Assembly (NCBI GenBank): GCA_963769435.1
Contig: CAVYLN010000001.1
Span: forward strand, 930,001-994,000
DNA length: 64,000 nt
DNA from: JADKAV01 sp963769435
GTDB lineage: Bacteria; Actinomycetota; Actinomycetes; S36-B12; UBA10799
Direction of reading: 5' to 3'
In this document: positions 44,957 to 54,937 of the stretch, piece after piece
How positions within the stretch are numbered: position 1 is the stretch's first letter
Layout: every line of letters begins with the position of its first letter
The notes under the pieces: model-generated
Told to the model about the DNA's origin: nothing
Databases searched by the model: none
Seen by the model: the letters and a program-made list of their open reading frames with translations, nothing else
Program-made: the position numbers and the translations under genes

Positions 44957-45593
44957 ATGGACGCTGAGTGGTTCGGCTACGCGGGGGCGGTCCTCATGAC
45001 GTCCATGTCCCTGCCGCAGATCGCCCGGATCGTGCGCGACCACAGCGCAGCAGGTGTGAGCCTGCTGACGTGGACCATCTTCGCCATGTCCGGGACGAGT
45101 TGGCTGGCGTACGGGCTGATCCTGCAGGCGCCTGCCATCATCATCGGCAACGTGGCGTTCATCGCGACCACGGTTCCGGTCGTGAGCCTGCTCCTGCGGC
45201 GGCAGCGCACGTGGCCCGTGCCGCTCGCGGCCACTGTCCCGATCGGGACGGTGGCGATTCTGGTGGCGGCCCTCGTGCAACTGCCCGGGGCCGTCTCGTC
45301 CGGACTCGGGGTCGTGTGCGGGGTCCTGACGACAGTGCCCCAACTCATCGAGTCGATCGGCCGGCAAGCGCGCGGGTGCGGTCTCCGAGGTGTCCTTGGC
45401 CACCCTCTTCCTGCTGCTGGGCGGGCAGTCGCTCTGGCTGGCGTACGGGCTGGCGCGTCCGGATCTGCCGATGATCGTCACGAACGTCATCGCCGTCTCG
45501 GTGACACTGTCCCTGATCGCCGTCCAATCCCGCCCGCCCGCCACACCGGATGCGGAACGATCCTCGCCTGTACATATACCCCCTGGGGTATAG
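44957..45593 (+). CDS. PQ-loop (SWEET/MtN3-like) membrane protein, frameshifted
   Basis: About 211 codons when bridged. Repeat 1 is MTSMSLPQIARIVRDHSAAG then SLLTWTIFAMSGTSWLAYGL; repeat 2 is GVLTTVPQLIESIGRQA, then after a one-base shift near 45375 GAVSEVSLATLFLLLGGQS and LWLAYGLARPDLPMIVTNV. Two PQ-loops in one chain with six or seven helices suit a SWEET-like transporter. Substrate unknown; it is divergent from the thiamine operon across its riboswitch. The stop lies inside the operator of the next gene. GGGAGG precedes the ATG. Confidence 0.8.
45575..45592. promoter_or_regulatory. CsoR/CstR-type operator palindrome
   Basis: TATACCCCCTGGGGTATA, a perfect inverted repeat of eight-base arms around CT. 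An AT-flanked C-run facing a G-run is the operator form of CsoR/RcnR-family repressors, which sense Cu(I), Ni/Co or, in CstR, persulfides. It overlaps the -10 TATAGT (45589-45594). No CsoR-family gene is in the window. Confidence 0.7.
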
Positions 45594-45594
45594 T
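45589..45594 (+). promoter_or_regulatory. -10 element of the MerT-like/TDT operon
   Basis: TATAGT, close to consensus, seven bases before the ATG at 45602. Predicted initiation at about 45601 gives an essentially leaderless mRNA. It overlaps the right arm of the palindrome, so repressor binding would exclude polymerase. Confidence 0.6.
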
Positions 45595-45601
45595 TGAGGG
45601 C

Positions 45602-46141
45602 ATGCCGACCTGCCCACTCAGCGCATTCGCCACGTGGAGCCTGCGGCGGTGGGTGGTCGCGGCCACGGTCGCAGTTGCCACCTTCCTGCTACTGGGACTC
45701 AGCACGGCGGTCATCCCCAACCCGGTGTTCGGACGAAGCATCCCGCCCACGAGTTGGGCCCTCAACGTCCTGATCGCGACCTCGGTTCTCACGGGACTGC
45801 TGACGGCGACATACGTGTCCGCAACCGCACCGTCCGGCATCGACAAGCGCGGCAGCGTGGGTGCTTTGCTCGCCTATCTGGCGATCGGATGCCCGGTCTG
45901 CAACAAGCTCGCGCTTGTGGCCCTCGGTGCCACCGGTGCGGTACAGGTCTTCGCCCCGATGCAGCCCTATCTGGCGGCTGCCGGGATCCTGGCCCTGCTC
46001 TGGGCCCTGGCGATCCGGCTGCGCGGCGAGATGTCGTGCGCGTGGGTGCCACCGACCGGCGACGTGGACGTCTCGACCGTCAGCTCTGACGAGCCCCAGA
46101 CCACGTCCGACGACCGGCCCGACGCGACGGTTGCGCCGTGA
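45602..46141 (+). CDS. MerT-like membrane protein with CPVC motif
   Basis: A 179-residue protein with four helices. The third and fourth, AYLAIGCPVCNKLALVALGA, TGAVQVFAPMQPYLAAAGIL and ALLWALAIRL, follow the MerT-type layout (Cys pair in helix, LG-x-(S/T)GA, QPYL) though MerT has adjacent CC. Other cysteines occur at MPTCPLS and GEMSCAW. It starts directly after a CsoR/CstR-type operator and is coupled by GTGA to a TDT-family transporter. Role in metal or sulfur-compound traffic is inferred; an unrelated four-helix protein is possible. Confidence 0.6.
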   Translation: MPTCPLSAFATWSLRRWVVAATVAVATFLLLGLSTAVIPNPVFGRSIPPTSWALNVLIATSVLTGLLTATYVSATAPSGIDKRGSVGALLAYLAIGCPVCNKLALVALGATGAVQVFAPMQPYLAAAGILALLWALAIRLRGEMSCAWVPPTGDVDVSTVSSDEPQTTSDDRPDATVAP

Positions 46142-47157
46142 GTTTTCGACTCGATTCCTTCGCGCCGAACTGGGGCGCCTCCGTCATGGGCACCTCCGTG
46201 GTCGCGGTCGCCACAGCAGCCATCGGCTGGCCGGTCTGGATCTCGCGCGCCCTGCTGGTGGTTGCATCCCTGATGGCAGTCCTGGTGCTGATCGCCACAG
46301 CGGCCCGGTGGATCAGGCACCGCGACCTCGCGATGGCCGATCTGCGTCACCCGGTGAAAGGCGGCATGTCGGCCACCGTCGCAGGTGGCCTGCTCGCGTG
46401 GGCGGTGGCGGTGGGAAGAGTGGGCGAAGGCTGGCTTCCGGACGGCTTGGTGACCTCAGGCGTGGCCGTTCTGACGGTGACCGGCGGTGCCTTGGCGTTG
46501 CTGATCGGCTGGGAGTTCATGGTCAACCTGTTCACCGCGGAGGGGACCCCCACCGAGCAGATCACCGGAGCCTGGTTCATCCCACCGGTCGTGACCATCA
46601 TCATCCCGCTGGCCCTGGTGCCACTGGCCCTCCAGGTCCCGAACCTCTCGGCGGACCTGCTGGCACTCGGCTGGGCCTTCCTCGGGATGGGCGCGGTCCT
46701 GTATCTGGTAGTCACCGCCGTCCTGTTCCTCCGGACCGTTTCCCACCCACTGCCGCCCGACGCGCTGGCGCCCACGTTGTTCATCGGCATGGGCCCCGCT
46801 GGGCTGATGGGCCTGGACATGATCCGGCTGGCCCAGGCCTCCGGCAACCCGCAACTGGTCGATGCGATGCTCCCTCTGGCCACCATGATGTGGGGCTTCG
46901 GCTTCTGGTGGATGGTGGCCGCCCTGCTGGTGATCCGCCGGGGCTACGGAACGCTGCCCTTCTCCTTGTCGTGGTGGGGCTTCGTGTTCCCCTTCGGCGC
47001 CTGGACGGTAGCTACGGCACTGCTGGCCCAGACCTGGGAAGCAGGACTGTTCGACATCCTGGCTTGGGCATCTGCGATCACCCTGTGCGCCATGTGGCTG
47101 GTCACCGCGGTCCGCACCGTTGCGGGCATTCGGAGCGGCACGATCTGGTCGCACTGA
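46138..47157 (+). CDS. TDT/SLAC1-family transporter (TehA or Ssu1-like)
   Basis: A 339-residue, ten-helix protein. The opening NWGASVMGTSVVAVATA, RHPVKGGMSATVAGGLLAW, the segment AWFIPPVVTIIIPLAL and the late helices MGPAGLMGLDMIRL, GFGFWWMVAALLVIRRG and SLSWWGFVFPFGAWTVAT place it in the tellurite-resistance/dicarboxylate transporter family that includes yeast sulfite exporter Ssu1 and plant anion channel SLAC1. GTG start overlaps the previous stop. Sulfite export is a reasonable guess given the CstR-like operator; substrate not proven. Confidence 0.83.
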   Translation: MSFRLDSFAPNWGASVMGTSVVAVATAAIGWPVWISRALLVVASLMAVLVLIATAARWIRHRDLAMADLRHPVKGGMSATVAGGLLAWAVAVGRVGEGWLPDGLVTSGVAVLTVTGGALALLIGWEFMVNLFTAEGTPTEQITGAWFIPPVVTIIIPLALVPLALQVPNLSADLLALGWAFLGMGAVLYLVVTAVLFLRTVSHPLPPDALAPTLFIGMGPAGLMGLDMIRLAQASGNPQLVDAMLPLATMMWGFGFWWMVAALLVIRRGYGTLPFSLSWWGFVFPFGAWTVATALLAQTWEAGLFDILAWASAITLCAMWLVTAVRTVAGIRSGTIWSH

Positions 47158-47295
47158 GGCCCGCGGTCCACCTCGCGGCGCGTCGCCACCGATCCTGATT
47201 CCGGTCTCGGCCGGCTGTCCACTCCCTGCCGGCCGGGCTTGTCCACAGTTTCTGTTCGGGTCCGGGTTTTGTCGTACGTGCGTTCTAGTCTGGGG

Positions 47296-48556
47296 GTGGT
47301 TGATCAGAAGGGGGTGGACGGGATGGACGGGTTCTTCGAGGTTTCGATGGCAGCACGGCGGCGGGCGAAGATCCGCGCCTCGCTACCCACCGACCCGCCG
47401 GAGCAGGTGTTCGACCAGCGTGGCGGCCGCGATCGGCGCACTGCCGGACCCGGAGGTGCTGTGTGCCGAGGAACGCGCCGCCGCGATGACCGCGGTCGCG
47501 ACCGCGCTGAACCAGATCCACGCCTACCTGAGCGATCTGGCCGATGCCGCCGATGCCCAGGGGGATTCGCGGGTGTTGCGGGCCGGGACCACCAGCACCC
47601 TGGTCGCCACCACCACCGGCAGCCACGCCGGCGGTCGGGGCCGGGATCGTCCACACCGCCCAGACAACTACGCGACCTGCCCGAAGTCGCCGACGCCTAC
47701 CGGAAAGGCCAGATCTCCGGGATGCACGTACGCGCGATCCTGGACCACAGCCCCCACATCACCGACTTCGCCGCCCGACAAGGCGCAGTGGTCGCGCTGG
47801 CCTGCGCGACCGACCCCCGGGAAGTCGGGCAGGATCCTGCAGGTGATCGCCGACAACGACACCGACGGCCAGCACCCCACCTTGTCCTATGCCGCGCAAC
47901 GTGACCGCCGTTCCGCACGGCTGTCGGCAGGCCCCAACGGCATGTGGCGACTCACCGCCCTACTCGATGAGACCACCGGCGCGGTCCTCGCCGACGCCCT
48001 GGCCGCAGCCACCAGTGATGACACCGGCGACACCCTGCCCCAACGCCGCGCCGACGCCCTGACCGACCTGATCGACGCCGGACACACCACCACCCGCCCA
48101 CTCGGGGTGTCCGCGGTCAGCATCCTGATCGACGTCGAACACCTGCCCGACGGCACTGGTGCCCGACTCCCCGACGGCACCCCGATCCTGCCCAACGATT
48201 TCGACTACTACAGCTGCGCGGCCGTGTGCTCGATCATCTTCGGCGTCCACCGCGACGACACCTTCCTCCCGCTGGCGCTCGGCCGCACCAAACGCCGCGC
48301 CACCGCCGCGCAATGGGCCGCCCTGATCGCCCGCGACCACGGCTGCATCCGCTGCGGCCGCCCACCCCGCTACTGCCAAGCCCACCACATCCACCACTGG
48401 AAACACGGCGGCACCACCGACCTGGCAAACCTCACCCTCTTGTGCTCCAGATGCCACCACGACCTCCACCACGGCCGCTACACCATCACCATGAACCAAG
48501 GCGTCCCCCACATCACCCCCACCACCACCCGCGCACCACCAGCCAAAACCGCATGA
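47296..48556 (+). CDS. DUF222 / HNH endonuclease family protein, several frameshifts
   Basis: An actinobacterial DUF222-HNH protein of about 420 codons broken by at least three one-base shifts (near 47410, 47635-47660 and 47830). Pieces in order: MDGFFEVSMAARRRAKIRAS; SVAAAIGALPDPEVLCAEER; RQLRDLPEVADAYRKGQISG; HVRAILDHSPHITDFAARQG; GRILQVIADNDTDGQHPTLS; LLDETTGAVLADALAAATSD; and the HNH motif CIRCGRPPRYCQAHHIHHWK with LLCSRCHHDLHHG. Such genes are numerous in some actinobacterial genomes; their role is unsettled. GTG 47296, just after TAGTCT, or ATG 47323 is the start. Whether the damage is error or decay is uncertain here, as this family decays often. Confidence 0.85.
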
Positions 48557-48649
48557 CGGCAGGGCGGGACAGCCCGCTCGCCTACGACGAGTACATGCGA
48601 TCTCCGCCGGCCGGACACGCAGCCAAGCCGGCATGACCGGATCGGTTTC

Positions 48650-51188
48650 CTACTCCGTCGCGATCGCCGCGAGAATGTCCAGCCGAGCCGCCCGACGGGC
48701 CGGCAGAGCGGCAGCGAAGATACCCAGGAGAACCGCCAGCACCATGATCACAATCACCGTTGCCACCGGGATCACCAGCACTTCGATACCGTCACCGGCC
48801 AGCGCCTCACGCAGACTGATACCGGCCACCAGACCCACCAGGACACCCACGACCGCGCCCGTCAGCGCGACCAGAATGGCCTCCCAACGGATCATCCGCC
48901 TGACCTGCCGGCGGGACAGTCCCACCGCCCGCAGCAGGCCGATCTCGCGGGTCCTCTCAAGGACGGACAACGCCATCGTGTTCACCACCCCGAGTGCGGC
49001 GATGATGATTGAGAGCCCGAGCATGCCGTAGATGAGATACAGCAACTGGTTGATCTGCTGTGTGTTCTGCTCTTTGATCGACGCCTGGTCCAGAACCTGC
49101 AGCAGAGGGTTCTCGTCGGTGACCTCCTCCACAGCGGGCAGGGCAGTGGCAGGGTCCGCCTCCGGATCCAGCGTGACGTACAGCAACGTGTCTTGTGCGG
49201 CACCACCGACCGAGCGGTAGTCCTCTTTCGGGATGATCAGGCCGCCCAACAGTCCGGCCTCAGTGGGCACGAATACCCCCTCCAGCGTGAAACTGCGGGT
49301 CTGTCCAGACGGGAACAGGACTGAGACCCTGTCGCCGACCTCGAGCCCGTTCTCAGTCTGCCCAGTCCTGGTCGGCGATCGCCGTCCCCTGCGTGAGCGA
49401 GTCGATCCGGCCGGACGCGACCTCCAAGTCGAAGGCCGACGTCACCGGCCCGCCACCCATAGCCGTGATCAGCTGGTCCTCTCCGTCCACACGGGCCGGA
49501 CCCTGCGACTGCGATACCACGTACTCGACGTCGGGCACGTCCCGCAGCCGGTCCGCGATCTGCGTGCTGAACGGGTTGCCGGTCTGCGTGGCGACGATGT
49601 AGTCGGCGCCGAACGCACGGTCGATCAGGTCGTTGATGGATTCCCTGGCTGAGGCCACCACAACGGTCACAGTGGTGACCAGGGCAAGCCCGATCAACAG
49701 CGCCGAGGCGGTCGCCGCGACGCGACGCGGCCCCCGCTGAGCGTTGCGGCCCGCCAACTCCCCGGACACGCCGCCCACGGCCATGAGCCTGCTGGCGACC
49801 TTGGCCGCACCCATCGCCAGAACCGGCGCGAGGAACACCGCCGCCACCAGCAAACCCAGCGCGGAGAAGGCCACGCGGCTCACACTCGGGTCGTCGGCGA
49901 ACGCTCCGGCCAGGCCGATACCGGCCACAATCAGGATGACCACACCGATAGCGGTGCGAAGCCGGCCCGGTCGCTCCACCGGGGTTTCCGCTTCGCGCAG
50001 GGCGGCCAGAGGCGGCGTGTGTGCCGCGCGCACGGCGGGCAGCAGTGCCGACGTAACGGTGACCACGACCGCCAGCACCAACGCCCATACGACCGCCTGA
50101 GGCGTCAGTACCACTCCAGAGGTCAGGGAGAGCCCGATCTGTTTGAGCAGAGCGGTCAGTCCCAACGCCAGGCCGTAGCCGAGCGCGATACCGATGACGG
50201 CGGCGACCAGCGCGAGCAGCAGCGCCTCCAGCAGGACTGATGTCAGGACCTGGCGGCGGGATGCGCCGACCGCCCTGAGCAGCGCCATCTCCTTCCCACG
50301 CTGGGCCACGAGCATCGCGAACGTGTTGTAGATCAGGAACGCGGCGACGAACAGCGAGATCCCGGAGAATCCCAGCAGCACGTAGGTGATGAACCCGAGG
50401 CCTTGCCGCAGAGCGGACGCGGACTCCTCCACCTGCTGGTCACGCGTCTTCACGGTCCAGCCCTCGCCGAGATCCGCCGCGATGGAGTCGGCCACCTGCT
50501 GATCCGAGAAGCCGTCAGCCGCGGCGACTTCCACGAACTGCCACTGACCGGGTTCGGTGAACAGTTCCTGCGCGCGTTGTGGCGTGAACGCGGTGATCGT
50601 CGCCCCCGCCAGACTGCCAGTCTCCCCGTACTTGAAGACGCCGACCAGATCGACGGTGATCCTGCCCTTCGGGGTCACCATCCGGACTTCGCCCCCGACC
50701 GGGATGTCGAGTTTCGGGAATGTCACGTCGTCCACGACCACCTCGCGGTCGGCCTGCGGCGCCGTCCCCTGCGTGATCGTGGATACGGACAGGGCCGGAT
50801 CAGCCTGCCAGTTGACCCCTGCGGCCGGCGGACCGTTGCCGCCCACCACGTCGCCGTCCTTGTCGAGCAGGTATGCGCCGTTCTGGAAGATTCCGCCGTC
50901 AGCCGCGAGGACACCTTCGACCTCGGAAACCTGATCAACCTCCTCCTGCGAGATCAGCAGGACCGCGTCGTCACCGGTGCTCTGGGTGATGTCCTCGGCG
51001 ACGGCGGCGGTGCGGGTGACCAGCACGTCCTGCGCGCCGCTCTCGAAGATGTCCGTGAATGTGCGGTCGAGGGCGTTGGTCAGCATCAGCATGCCGGTGA
51101 TGAAAGCGACGCCGAGGAACACCGCGGCCGCAGTGAGCAACAGACGGAGCTTGTGCGCGCCGAGGCTGCGCAGGGCGATTGTGAGCAT
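48650..51188 (-). CDS. FtsX/MacB-type ABC transporter permease, frameshifted
   Basis: About 845 codons across one shift. MLTIALRSLGAHKLRLLLTA opens a first helix, then a large extracytoplasmic domain, three helices (FITYVLLGFSGISLFVAAFL; RGKEMALLRAVGASRRQVLT) and a repeat of the whole unit. One extra T near 49356 creates a stop after QDWAD; the other frame resumes ENGLEVGDRVSVLFPSG and runs to the last FtsX domain (RTREIGLLRAVGLSRRQVRR). Two FtsX domains typify LolE-like permeases. No ATPase gene is adjacent within the window. Confidence 0.88.
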
Positions 51189-51253
51189 CCCTTCGAGCGT
51201 AGTCGTCGCCCTCCGGTCCCGCGATATCCGCCCGAACCGGGCGCGGGTGCCGC

Positions 51254-53131
51254 TCAGCTCGCAGTGGGCGCGCTGCCATCACCCTTCAGAGCCTCACGGA
51301 TGGTTTCCACATAGGCCTTGATGCCCTCGGTCGTCAGGTGTGTGCCGTCGTACACGAAGTACTCCCGGTGGCCCTCGGCGGCCGTCTCCCAGTCGGCGAT
51401 CCGCACATTGTCGAACTGGTTGGCCATCCCGCGGATGTTGCGGTTCGAGTCGTCCATCCAGGAGTTGGGCGTGTGGACCGTGACCAGCACCACCTGCCGG
51501 TCGGTCAGTCCGTCCAGGGTCTCCTTCATCATGTCCCAGTAGGCGGTTCCGTTGGTCCCGGCGTGGATCACCACCACGTCGCGCAGTTGCCCCGCCGCCT
51601 TTCGCGCGTTGATGCGTTCGACGATCTGCGGGAACTGCCGAGACACCGCGGCGTCCACGGAGACCCGGAAGGCCTTGTCCAGGGCACCGGCCGCCCCCAG
51701 CATCACCGAATCTCCCACCGCCGTCATCGGTTGCTTGGACAGGTCGGCCCCCACCGGTGGGGGCGGTTCGTCCACGTCGGCCGCATCGGCGTCCGGACCC
51801 TCCGCGGCGGCCGCCTCTGACGTCAGATCCTGGCCGATCTCGGTGCGACCTCCGAGATAGTCCGAGGCGTTCGGGGCAGGTATCGCCGCCAGCGCCGCAC
51901 CGGTCGCGAAGATGACTGCGAAGGCCGCGACCAAGACACCGGCAGTCCGCGCCACCGCAGTACCGACACCCTCCTCGCGCCAGCGTTTCCATGCCGCGGA
52001 CAGCGCGCCGCGCCGGATCGGCACCTCCAGGTATCGGTAGGACACCTCGGCGACGGCGAACGTGAGCCCCATGCGCACGATCCAGGCGGGGACGCCGTCG
52101 AAGGGCAGATCGATGCCGGGCCGGGTCACCACGAAGATCGGCCAGTGGTACAGGTACAGGCCGTAGGAGCGCTCACCGATGTAGCGCATCGGCTGGACGG
52201 CGAGTAAACGACCGAACCCGATCGCGGGGTGGCTGGCCAATGCCACGATCCCGAGAGCGGCCAAGGAGACGATGAAGAACCCGCCCCGGTAGAGCCACGC
52301 ACTGTCCTCACCCACGCGGTGGAAGATCGACAGCAGCACCACCGTCGCCCCCAGCGCGGCGGCCCACAGAACCACCTTGGCCGGTGCCGCCACCGTTCGT
52401 GGCAGCGCTCCCGGCCGCCACACGGTGGCCAGCGCGGCGCCGAGCAGCAGACCCATGGCGTGGGTGTCCGTGCCGAAGTACAGGCGACTCGCGTCACCGG
52501 CGTCCGGGACGTTCCAGACCAGCGAACCCAGCGCCATCAGGACCGTGGAGACCAGCGCGACGATCAGTGCGACCCGTCCCACCCCGGGACGACCGCGCCA
52601 GCGGTAGAGCAGGACGAGGACCACGGGCCACACCAGGTAGAACTGCTCCTCGACCGCCAGCGACCAGAGGTGCTGCAGCATGGGCGGCCGGCCCATGGCT
52701 TCGAAGTACGACAGGTCCTGGACCACGTACCACCAGTTGGTCACATAGAACATCGACGCGAGCGCGTCCTCACGGAACTGCGCGGCAGCATCCCGCGCGA
52801 AGAGTAGGACCAGGACCGAGGAGAGTGCGAGCGTCGCCAGCAGCGCAGGCAGCAAGCGCCGGGCCCGGCGCAGGTAGAACTGGCCGAACGAGACCGCCGA
52901 TGTCCGCTCGATCTCCTGCAGCAGAAGGCTGCTGATCAGGAAGCCCGAGAGAACGAAGAACACATCGACGCCGAGGAAACCGCCTGGAACGCCGGGCACA
53001 CCTGAGTGGTACAGAAGCACCGCCAGCACGGCGATAGCCCGAATGCCGTCAAGCCCGGGGATGTAGCCCATCGGTGGCGCGGGCCGGCGGACATCCGTCT
53101 CATGCCGGGGCACAACCGCTACTGACACCAC
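51254..53131 (-). CDS. OafA-type membrane acyltransferase with C-terminal SGNH domain
   Basis: About 625 residues. An acyltransferase-3 domain of ten helices opens with YIPGLDGIRAIAVLAVLLYH, GGFLGVDVFFVLSGFLISSL and FYLRRARRLLPALLATL; LQHLWSLAVEEQFYLVWPVV has the usual His/Glu. After residue about 420 comes an extracytoplasmic domain with GDSVMLGAAGALDKAF (SGNH block I), VVIHAGTNGTAYW (block III) and YDGTHLTTEG (block V Asp-x2-His). Such proteins O-acylate surface glycans. GTG 53131 or 53128 is the likely start; longer in-frame starts exist. Confidence 0.9.
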   Translation of the reverse strand: MVSVAVVPRHETDVRRPAPPMGYIPGLDGIRAIAVLAVLLYHSGVPGVPGGFLGVDVFFVLSGFLISSLLLQEIERTSAVSFGQFYLRRARRLLPALLATLALSSVLVLLFARDAAAQFREDALASMFYVTNWWYVVQDLSYFEAMGRPPMLQHLWSLAVEEQFYLVWPVVLVLLYRWRGRPGVGRVALIVALVSTVLMALGSLVWNVPDAGDASRLYFGTDTHAMGLLLGAALATVWRPGALPRTVAAPAKVVLWAAALGATVVLLSIFHRVGEDSAWLYRGGFFIVSLAALGIVALASHPAIGFGRLLAVQPMRYIGERSYGLYLYHWPIFVVTRPGIDLPFDGVPAWIVRMGLTFAVAEVSYRYLEVPIRRGALSAAWKRWREEGVGTAVARTAGVLVAAFAVIFATGAALAAIPAPNASDYLGGRTEIGQDLTSEAAAAEGPDADAADVDEPPPPVGADLSKQPMTAVGDSVMLGAAGALDKAFRVSVDAAVSRQFPQIVERINARKAAGQLRDVVVIHAGTNGTAYWDMMKETLDGLTDRQVVLVTVHTPNSWMDDSNRNIRGMANQFDNVRIADWETAAEGHREYFVYDGTHLTTEGIKAYVETIREALKGDGSAPTAS

Positions 53132-53289
53132 AACCTCTTCCGCGAACGCTGGAACCTCATGGTAAGCGGCGGATCCGACACAAGAGGGCAGATCCTGCGC
53201 GTGGCGGCCCATCCGGATGCCCGGGGTGCGCGCGAACTATGTCCGAAATCGGTCTTCCCAGCAGCGGCATACGGCGCTTGAATGCGCAC

Positions 53290-54555
53290 ATGACCCTTCG
53301 ACTACTCGCCGTAGCGACTGCCACCGCGGTGGGACTGCCCGCCCTCGCGGGTCCCGCACTGGCCGAACCGACACCTGACGGACAGTTCGCGGTCAGCGGT
53401 GTGGGTACGAACAACCAGATCGGGCCGGGTCCGGACGGCAACATGTGGGTCACCTTGGACGCGGTCAACGACCTCGCGAAGGTGGCTGCCGACGGCACCG
53501 TCACCGAGTACAACCCGGCCACGGTGGCCACACCCACCGGGATCACCACCGGGCCCGACGGGAATCTGTGGGTGACGCAGAGCGGCGGGGTCGCCCGCTT
53601 CGCGCCGGGCGATCCGAACGCCGCGGTCGCGTTCGCGATCGCCGACATCAGCGACCCACGGGCTATCACCACCGGGCCCGACGGGAACCTGTGGACCGCG
53701 TCGGGGAACAAGGTGATCAAGATCCCGCCGAACGACCCCGCCGGGTTCACGTCCTACGCGGCGACCGGGGTGGCCGGGGCGCGCTGGATCGCGGCCGGCT
53801 CGGACGGCAATCTCTGGGTGGCGGACTTCGGGGGCCAACAGATCGTCAGGGTCACCACGGCCGGGGTGGGTACCGCCTTCCCGACCGGGGGTGGTCCGCA
53901 GGGTGTGACCGGTGGCGCAGGTGGCCAGGTCGCCTACAGCAATCCCACCGCAGTGCCGCAGACCGTCGGACGCATCCAGCCCCCCGGAGCGGCAGTGACG
54001 ACGCCGACACCGCTGGCCGACCCCTTCGGAGTGGCACTCGGGGGTGACGGCAGCTACTGGTTCGCCCAGTTCGCAACCAACAATCTCGGACGGCTGACTG
54101 CGGACGGGCAGTACTCGACCCTGCCGCTCGCGCCGGGCACCGGCCCCCGGCAGATCAGCGCCGGACCCGCAGACACCCTCTGGGTGACACTGGACCTGGC
54201 CGAGGCCGTTGCCCGTGTCAACGGTGTCTCACCGGCCCCCGCCCCGGCCCCGACACCTCAGCCCACTCCGACGCCGGGTCCGACCGTCGATACCCGCATC
54301 AGCAAGAAGCCCAAGAAGGTGGTCCGGACCAAGAAGGCACGAGCGAAGGTCAAAGTGCGGTTCACCGGGACGCCCGGGGCTTCCTTCCAGTGCCGCCTCG
54401 GAAAGAAGCCGCTGAAGAAATGGCGGTCGTGCACGTCCCCGAAGGTGCTTCGACTCAAGCCGGGGCGCTACAACTTCCGGGTCCGCGCAACGCTCGACGG
54501 CGTCAGGGACACGACCCCGGCCAGGGCCAAGTTCCGTGTGGTACGCCGCAGGTGA
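53290..54555 (+). CDS. secreted beta-propeller protein, virginiamycin B lyase-like
   Basis: A 421-residue exported protein. Signal peptide MTLRLLAVATATAVGLPALA with cleavage near AGPALA. Residues about 30-300 form repeated blades with GPDGNMWVT, GPDGNLWVT, GPDGNLWTA, GSDGNLWVA and GGDGSYWFA, the pattern of Vgb/streptogramin lyase propellers. A Pro-Thr linker (PAPAPAPTPQPTPTPGP) leads to a basic C-terminal domain with TRISKKPKKVVRTKKARAKV and one CRLGKK...SC pair. Lyase activity should not be assumed. Divergent from the acyltransferase; the 158 bases between them show no clear promoter. Confidence 0.83.
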   Translation: MTLRLLAVATATAVGLPALAGPALAEPTPDGQFAVSGVGTNNQIGPGPDGNMWVTLDAVNDLAKVAADGTVTEYNPATVATPTGITTGPDGNLWVTQSGGVARFAPGDPNAAVAFAIADISDPRAITTGPDGNLWTASGNKVIKIPPNDPAGFTSYAATGVAGARWIAAGSDGNLWVADFGGQQIVRVTTAGVGTAFPTGGGPQGVTGGAGGQVAYSNPTAVPQTVGRIQPPGAAVTTPTPLADPFGVALGGDGSYWFAQFATNNLGRLTADGQYSTLPLAPGTGPRQISAGPADTLWVTLDLAEAVARVNGVSPAPAPAPTPQPTPTPGPTVDTRISKKPKKVVRTKKARAKVKVRFTGTPGASFQCRLGKKPLKKWRSCTSPKVLRLKPGRYNFRVRATLDGVRDTTPARAKFRVVRRR

Positions 54556-54570
54556 GACTCAATCGGAGGG

Positions 54571-54870
54571 TCAGGAGACCACTTTCCACTTCAGCCGGCC
54601 CTTGGACTCACTACCGAGCCGCACCTGCACGCGGTACTTCGTGCCGTTCTTGGCCTTGACCTTGCAGTAGAAGATCTTGCCCTTGGCCCACGTGACCTTC
54701 GCCGGACATTTCACCTTCACCGAGGTGCCGGTCTGCTGCTTGAAACCGACCTTGATGCTCTTCTGAAGTTTGGCCCGCTTCACCACCGAGTCGGCCTGAG
54801 CGGGGCCCGCGACAAGCACCGGTGCCGCCAGCAGCGGAAGGGTTGTCGCAAGAGCCAGTGTTCTGCGCAT
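54571..54870 (-). CDS. secreted DUF4333-like protein
   Basis: A 99-residue protein with signal peptide MRRTLALATTLPLLAAPVLV ending AGPAQA. The mature part has a Cys pair in VKVKCPAKVTWAKGKIFYCK and ends GRLKWKVVS, resembling DUF4333, small actinobacterial exported domains of unknown function. It is convergent with the beta-propeller gene and lies 67 bases upstream of hemB, apparently with its own unit. Confidence 0.72.
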   Translation of the reverse strand: MRRTLALATTLPLLAAPVLVAGPAQADSVVKRAKLQKSIKVGFKQQTGTSVKVKCPAKVTWAKGKIFYCKVKAKNGTKYRVQVRLGSESKGRLKWKVVS

Positions 54871-54937
54871 GGGGGCCGCCTCTCATGGGTTCGTCTCAAG
54901 ACTACGCCGATGCGGCGGGCCTTGGCCATGCTCGGAT

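Noticed and set aside
47296..48556. DUF222-HNH gene as a homing endonuclease or transposon
   Set aside because: No terminal repeats, target duplication or intron context; the family is a common chromosomal one in actinobacteria.
53290..54555. Virginiamycin B lyase as an antibiotic resistance gene
   Set aside because: Only the propeller repeat pattern is shared; the protein is exported and has an extra basic domain, so resistance is not supported.
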